DNA from: Betaproteobacteria bacterium
GTDB taxonomy: Bacteria > Pseudomonadota > Gammaproteobacteria > Burkholderiales > SG8-41
Length of the DNA stretch: 64,000 nucleotides
Direction of reading: 5' to 3'
Assembly (NCBI GenBank): GCA_025356695.1
Contig: JANXSE010000299.1
Span: forward strand, 1 to 64,000
In this document: in pieces, positions 62,701 through 64,000 of the stretch
Layout of the letters: every line of letters starts with the position of its first letter
How positions within the stretch are numbered: the first letter of the stretch is position 1
Translations under genes and position numbers: made by a program
The notes under the pieces: generated by a model
Told to the model about the DNA's origin: nothing
The model's database searches: none
What the model saw: only the letters and a program-made list of their open reading frames with translations

Positions 62701-63135
62701 GTGCGTGCGATGGGCTACAGCGAGCTGCCCATCATCATGCTGTCCGCCAACGCCTTCGAAAGCCAGCATCCGCGCGACGACTCGTCGCGCCGTTGCGAAT
62801 TCCTCGTCAAGCCCATCGTCATTCCGCGCCTGCTCGAACTGATCCGCACACTGCTTGGCTTCGAATGGACGCTGGTGCCGCTGGACGCGCCGGCACAGCG
62901 CAACGGACAACACGCCGGCATTCCGCACATGCGGCTGGGCAGAAGCCAGATCGAGGAACTCATCGCGCTGGGCAGCATCGGCTACGTGCGCGGCATCGAA
63001 TCAAAATTGGCCTCGCTGCAGGCCAGCGCACCGGACTCCGGCGCGCTGCTCAACGAGCTCGGCGGTTACATCAGGACATTTCAGTTCAAACGTTATCTCG
63101 ACACACTTGAAGGCTTGCGCGAACGTGACCATTAG
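59746..63135 (+). CDS. NCS1-permease / hybrid histidine kinase / receiver fusion
   Basis: The product has 1129 residues. Residues ~1-480 are a complete NCS1-type (cytosine/allantoin permease-like) transporter with about 12 helices (N-x-x-L-E-D-Y-A-L-R-F-T near the start, G-A-G-F-G-Y-L-G). A nine-cysteine segment at about 504-545 may bind metal. Two further membrane helices and a coiled coil lead to the kinase: H687 in S-H-E-L-R-T-P, N-x-x-S-N-A-I-K-Y-T (N box), and G-x-G-L-G-L-T. A receiver with D971 in L-L-D-I-S-M-P-G and a C-terminal extension follow. The transporter part probably senses substrate flux or binding. The gene is divergent from the amide operon, so an amide or urea-type cue is likely. 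ATG 59761 is an alternative start. Confidence 0.92.
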   Translation: MTSRHVMAIQRILPIRRDYNRWVANQTLEDYALRFTANSARRWSNFRVANTALGAISFLALEAIGAAITLNYGFTNAVWAIATVSVLIFLTGLPISYYAAKYGVDMDLLTRGAGFGYLGSTITSLIYASFTFIFFAIEAAIMAHALKLCLEVPLAIGYVISALAVIPLVTHGITLISRFQTWTQPLWIGLHLLPFAFIALQSPGSFAEWTTFAGRHGDASGGFNILQYGAAASVAMSLVVQIGEQVDFLRFLPRPTARTRSGWWIALVSAGPGWIIPGALKLLAGSFLAFLALQHEVPVEQAGEPTQMYLTAFSYVFFSPNAALVATGLFVLVSQLKINVTNAYAGSIAWSNFFARVTQSHPGRVVWVVFNVLIALLLTELGIFKALETILGLYANVAIAWVGALVADLVINKPLGLSPPSIEFKRAHLYDINPVGIGAMAFATLVSMAAYTGMLGELCRALSAFLAFGIAFVTAPVIAHLTHGKYYLARKPKTDWSTAPLQRCCVCEHSFEVQDVAHCPAYGGTICSLCCSLDARCEDSCKSKAQLHDQVTGLLGRLLPPRAIALFDSRVGHYLLRFVLATALIATVIGLVYFQETLGANPNYPSLQLPLLKVFLFLTLIAGVTSWLFVLAQESRQVAREESLRQNQLLRLEFEAHQQTSEELQRAKEVAEAANLAKGRYLLGISHELRTPLNAILGYAHLLEEEDAIPPQRGRALKVIKRSGEHLSVLIDGLLDMAKIEAGKIVLRRDPLAFPEFVEQLVQMFELLAEAKGLSLKLDIVDPLPAVVLTDEKRLRQILINLLSNAIKYTEQGSVVLRIGYRRQLAEFEVRDTGPGIGAAELTRIFEPFERGASAAGVVGTGLGLTISDLLAQIMGGDISVTSVPGKGSVFRVRMLLTADHSRPALPRAESRVTGYPGPRKKIMVVDDDDDHRMLMRDTLVPLGFTLFSASDGVQCLQLLPQCAPDLLLLDISMPGIDGWEVVKRVRAMGYSELPIIMLSANAFESQHPRDDSSRRCEFLVKPIVIPRLLELIRTLLGFEWTLVPLDAPAQRNGQHAGIPHMRLGRSQIEELIALGSIGYVRGIESKLASLQASAPDSGALLNELGGYIRTFQFKRYLDTLEGLRERDH

Positions 63136-64000
63136 CAACCTCAAGCGCGCGGTGGTGTTGGTGGTGGATGACCACCCTGACACACTGCAATTATTGATCG
63201 ACGCACTCGACCACGCGGGCGTCACGGTACTGGTCGCCACCAGCGGCAAACAAGCGCTCGAACAGATCGTGCACCTGCTGCCCGACCTCATTTTGCTGGA
63301 TGCCGTGATGCCGGGCATGGACGGTTTCGACACCTGCCGCGCGCTCAAAGCCGGCATCGCCGCCAACGTGCCGGTAATCTTCATGACCGGGCTCGAAGAC
63401 ACCGAACACATCGTGCGCGGACTCGAGGCCGGTGGCAGCGATTACCTGACCAAACCGATCGTGCCCGACGAACTGCTCGCGCGTATGCGCGTGCATCTGG
63501 CCAACGCGCGCGAAACCCACGGCGCGAGGACGGCACTCGATGTCAGCGGCCGCACCATGCTTGCGGTCGATGCGCAGGGCCGTATCCAATGGGCGACGCC
63601 CCAGGCGCAACGCATCCTCGCCGAACTGGCAGGCAACGCGCACGACGGCGGCGAAAACGATGCGCCGCCGGCCGCCGTCGAACTGCCACCGGAAGTACGG
63701 GCGTGGCTCGCAAAACCCACGCCCTCCGCTACTACCGCGACCACAGCGGCGGCGACCAATGACAGTGTCGTTGCCGTCGCCAACGAGCTGCGCATCCGCT
63801 TCCGGCTGTTGAGCCGCGTCAGCGACGACGAAACGCTGCTCGTCATCCAGCAGGCCGCGCCGGTCGAGGTCGAGCGCGGCGGCATCGACAAACTGCAAAA
63901 ACATTTCGGCCTGACCAGCCGCGAAGCCGAGGTCCTCTACTGGCTGTCGCGCGGCAAATCGAACCGCGACATCGCGGAGATTCTCGGCATCAGCTACCGT
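63125..64000 (+). CDS. LuxR/NarL-type response regulator, partial at window edge
   Basis: The visible part is 292 codons from GTG 63125, which overlaps the kinase stop by 11 bases; the C-terminus is outside the window. The receiver domain has D-D at V-V-D-D-H-P-D, the phosphoacceptor in L-L-D-A-V-M-P-G-M-D-G and K-P. A central ~100-residue linker is PAS-like in places. The C-terminal helix-turn-helix begins L-T-S-R-E-A-E-V-L with S-N-R-D-I-A. It is the cognate regulator of the permease-kinase and presumably controls the divergent amide operon. Confidence 0.93.
   Translation, partial: MTISNLKRAVVLVVDDHPDTLQLLIDALDHAGVTVLVATSGKQALEQIVHLLPDLILLDAVMPGMDGFDTCRALKAGIAANVPVIFMTGLEDTEHIVRGLEAGGSDYLTKPIVPDELLARMRVHLANARETHGARTALDVSGRTMLAVDAQGRIQWATPQAQRILAELAGNAHDGGENDAPPAAVELPPEVRAWLAKPTPSATTATTAAATNDSVVAVANELRIRFRLLSRVSDDETLLVIQQAAPVEVERGGIDKLQKHFGLTSREAEVLYWLSRGKSNRDIAEILGISYR

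Overview
The window reads as chromosomal DNA of a GC-rich betaproteobacterium (Burkholderiales/Rhodocyclales-like). The basis is eight Bug/TctC periplasmic binding proteins, the anaerobic ubiquinone genes ubiU-ubiV-ubiT behind FNR/Anr-type boxes, a CbpA-CbpM-TrxC cluster, a complete urtABCDE amide/urea transporter operon, and several short dispersed inverted repeats of the kind scattered through such genomes. I saw no rRNA, tRNA, CRISPR array, phage or intact insertion sequence. This placement is inference from gene content, not a phylogeny.

Layout. 1-4.0 kb: edge of a small Cys-motif protein, a PilZ-like protein divergent from a GGDEF diguanylate cyclase, and a small orphan. 4.2-6.8 kb: a minus-strand operon of a Bug protein, an uncharacterised 344-residue protein and a UGSC-type candidate selenoprotein. 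6.9-14.9 kb: plus-strand catabolic genes (2-hydroxyacid dehydrogenase, two Bug proteins, metallo-beta-lactamase-fold hydrolase, cytochrome c, PQQ-type sugar dehydrogenase lipoprotein, Ldh_2-type dehydrogenase, cupin lipoprotein). 15-18 kb: membrane housekeeping (DedA, DUF1003, MscS). 18.3-23.6 kb: an unusual haem/beta-propeller protein with two small membrane proteins, a small exported protein and an exported amidohydrolase. 23.6-27 kb: minus-strand GlcG-like, Bug, MBL and ModA-like genes. 27-29.4 kb: an unexplained structured intergenic region and a second candidate selenoprotein, in which the UGSC domain is fused to the 344-residue protein's family. 29.5-38.5 kb: Bug, VOC protein, ubiUVT, cytochrome c, cbpA-cbpM-trxC, MFS, DUF2062. 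38.7-49.1 kb: flavocytochrome-c-like flavoprotein, three Bug proteins, cupins, amidohydrolase, binding protein, repeats. 49.2-59.4 kb: a minus-strand amide-utilisation operon (urtABCDE, fmdA, fmdB, amiE, MoxR ATPase, vWA protein). 59.7-64 kb: divergent to it, an NCS1-permease/histidine-kinase/receiver fusion and the start of a LuxR-type response regulator.

The most unusual content is the pair of candidate selenoproteins. In both, a UGA interrupts an otherwise continuous reading frame at the same motif (U-G-S-C and U-G-A-C, residues 96 and 98). In both, a small hairpin with a G in the second position of the apical loop begins its loop 18-20 nt after the UGA, as expected of a bacterial SECIS. 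The partner protein is adjacent in one locus and fused in the other, which argues for a two-component redox enzyme. The second notable unit is the amide operon with a transporter-like sensor kinase facing it. Sec machinery (selA, selB, selC, selD) is not in this window, so actual selenocysteine insertion remains inference.
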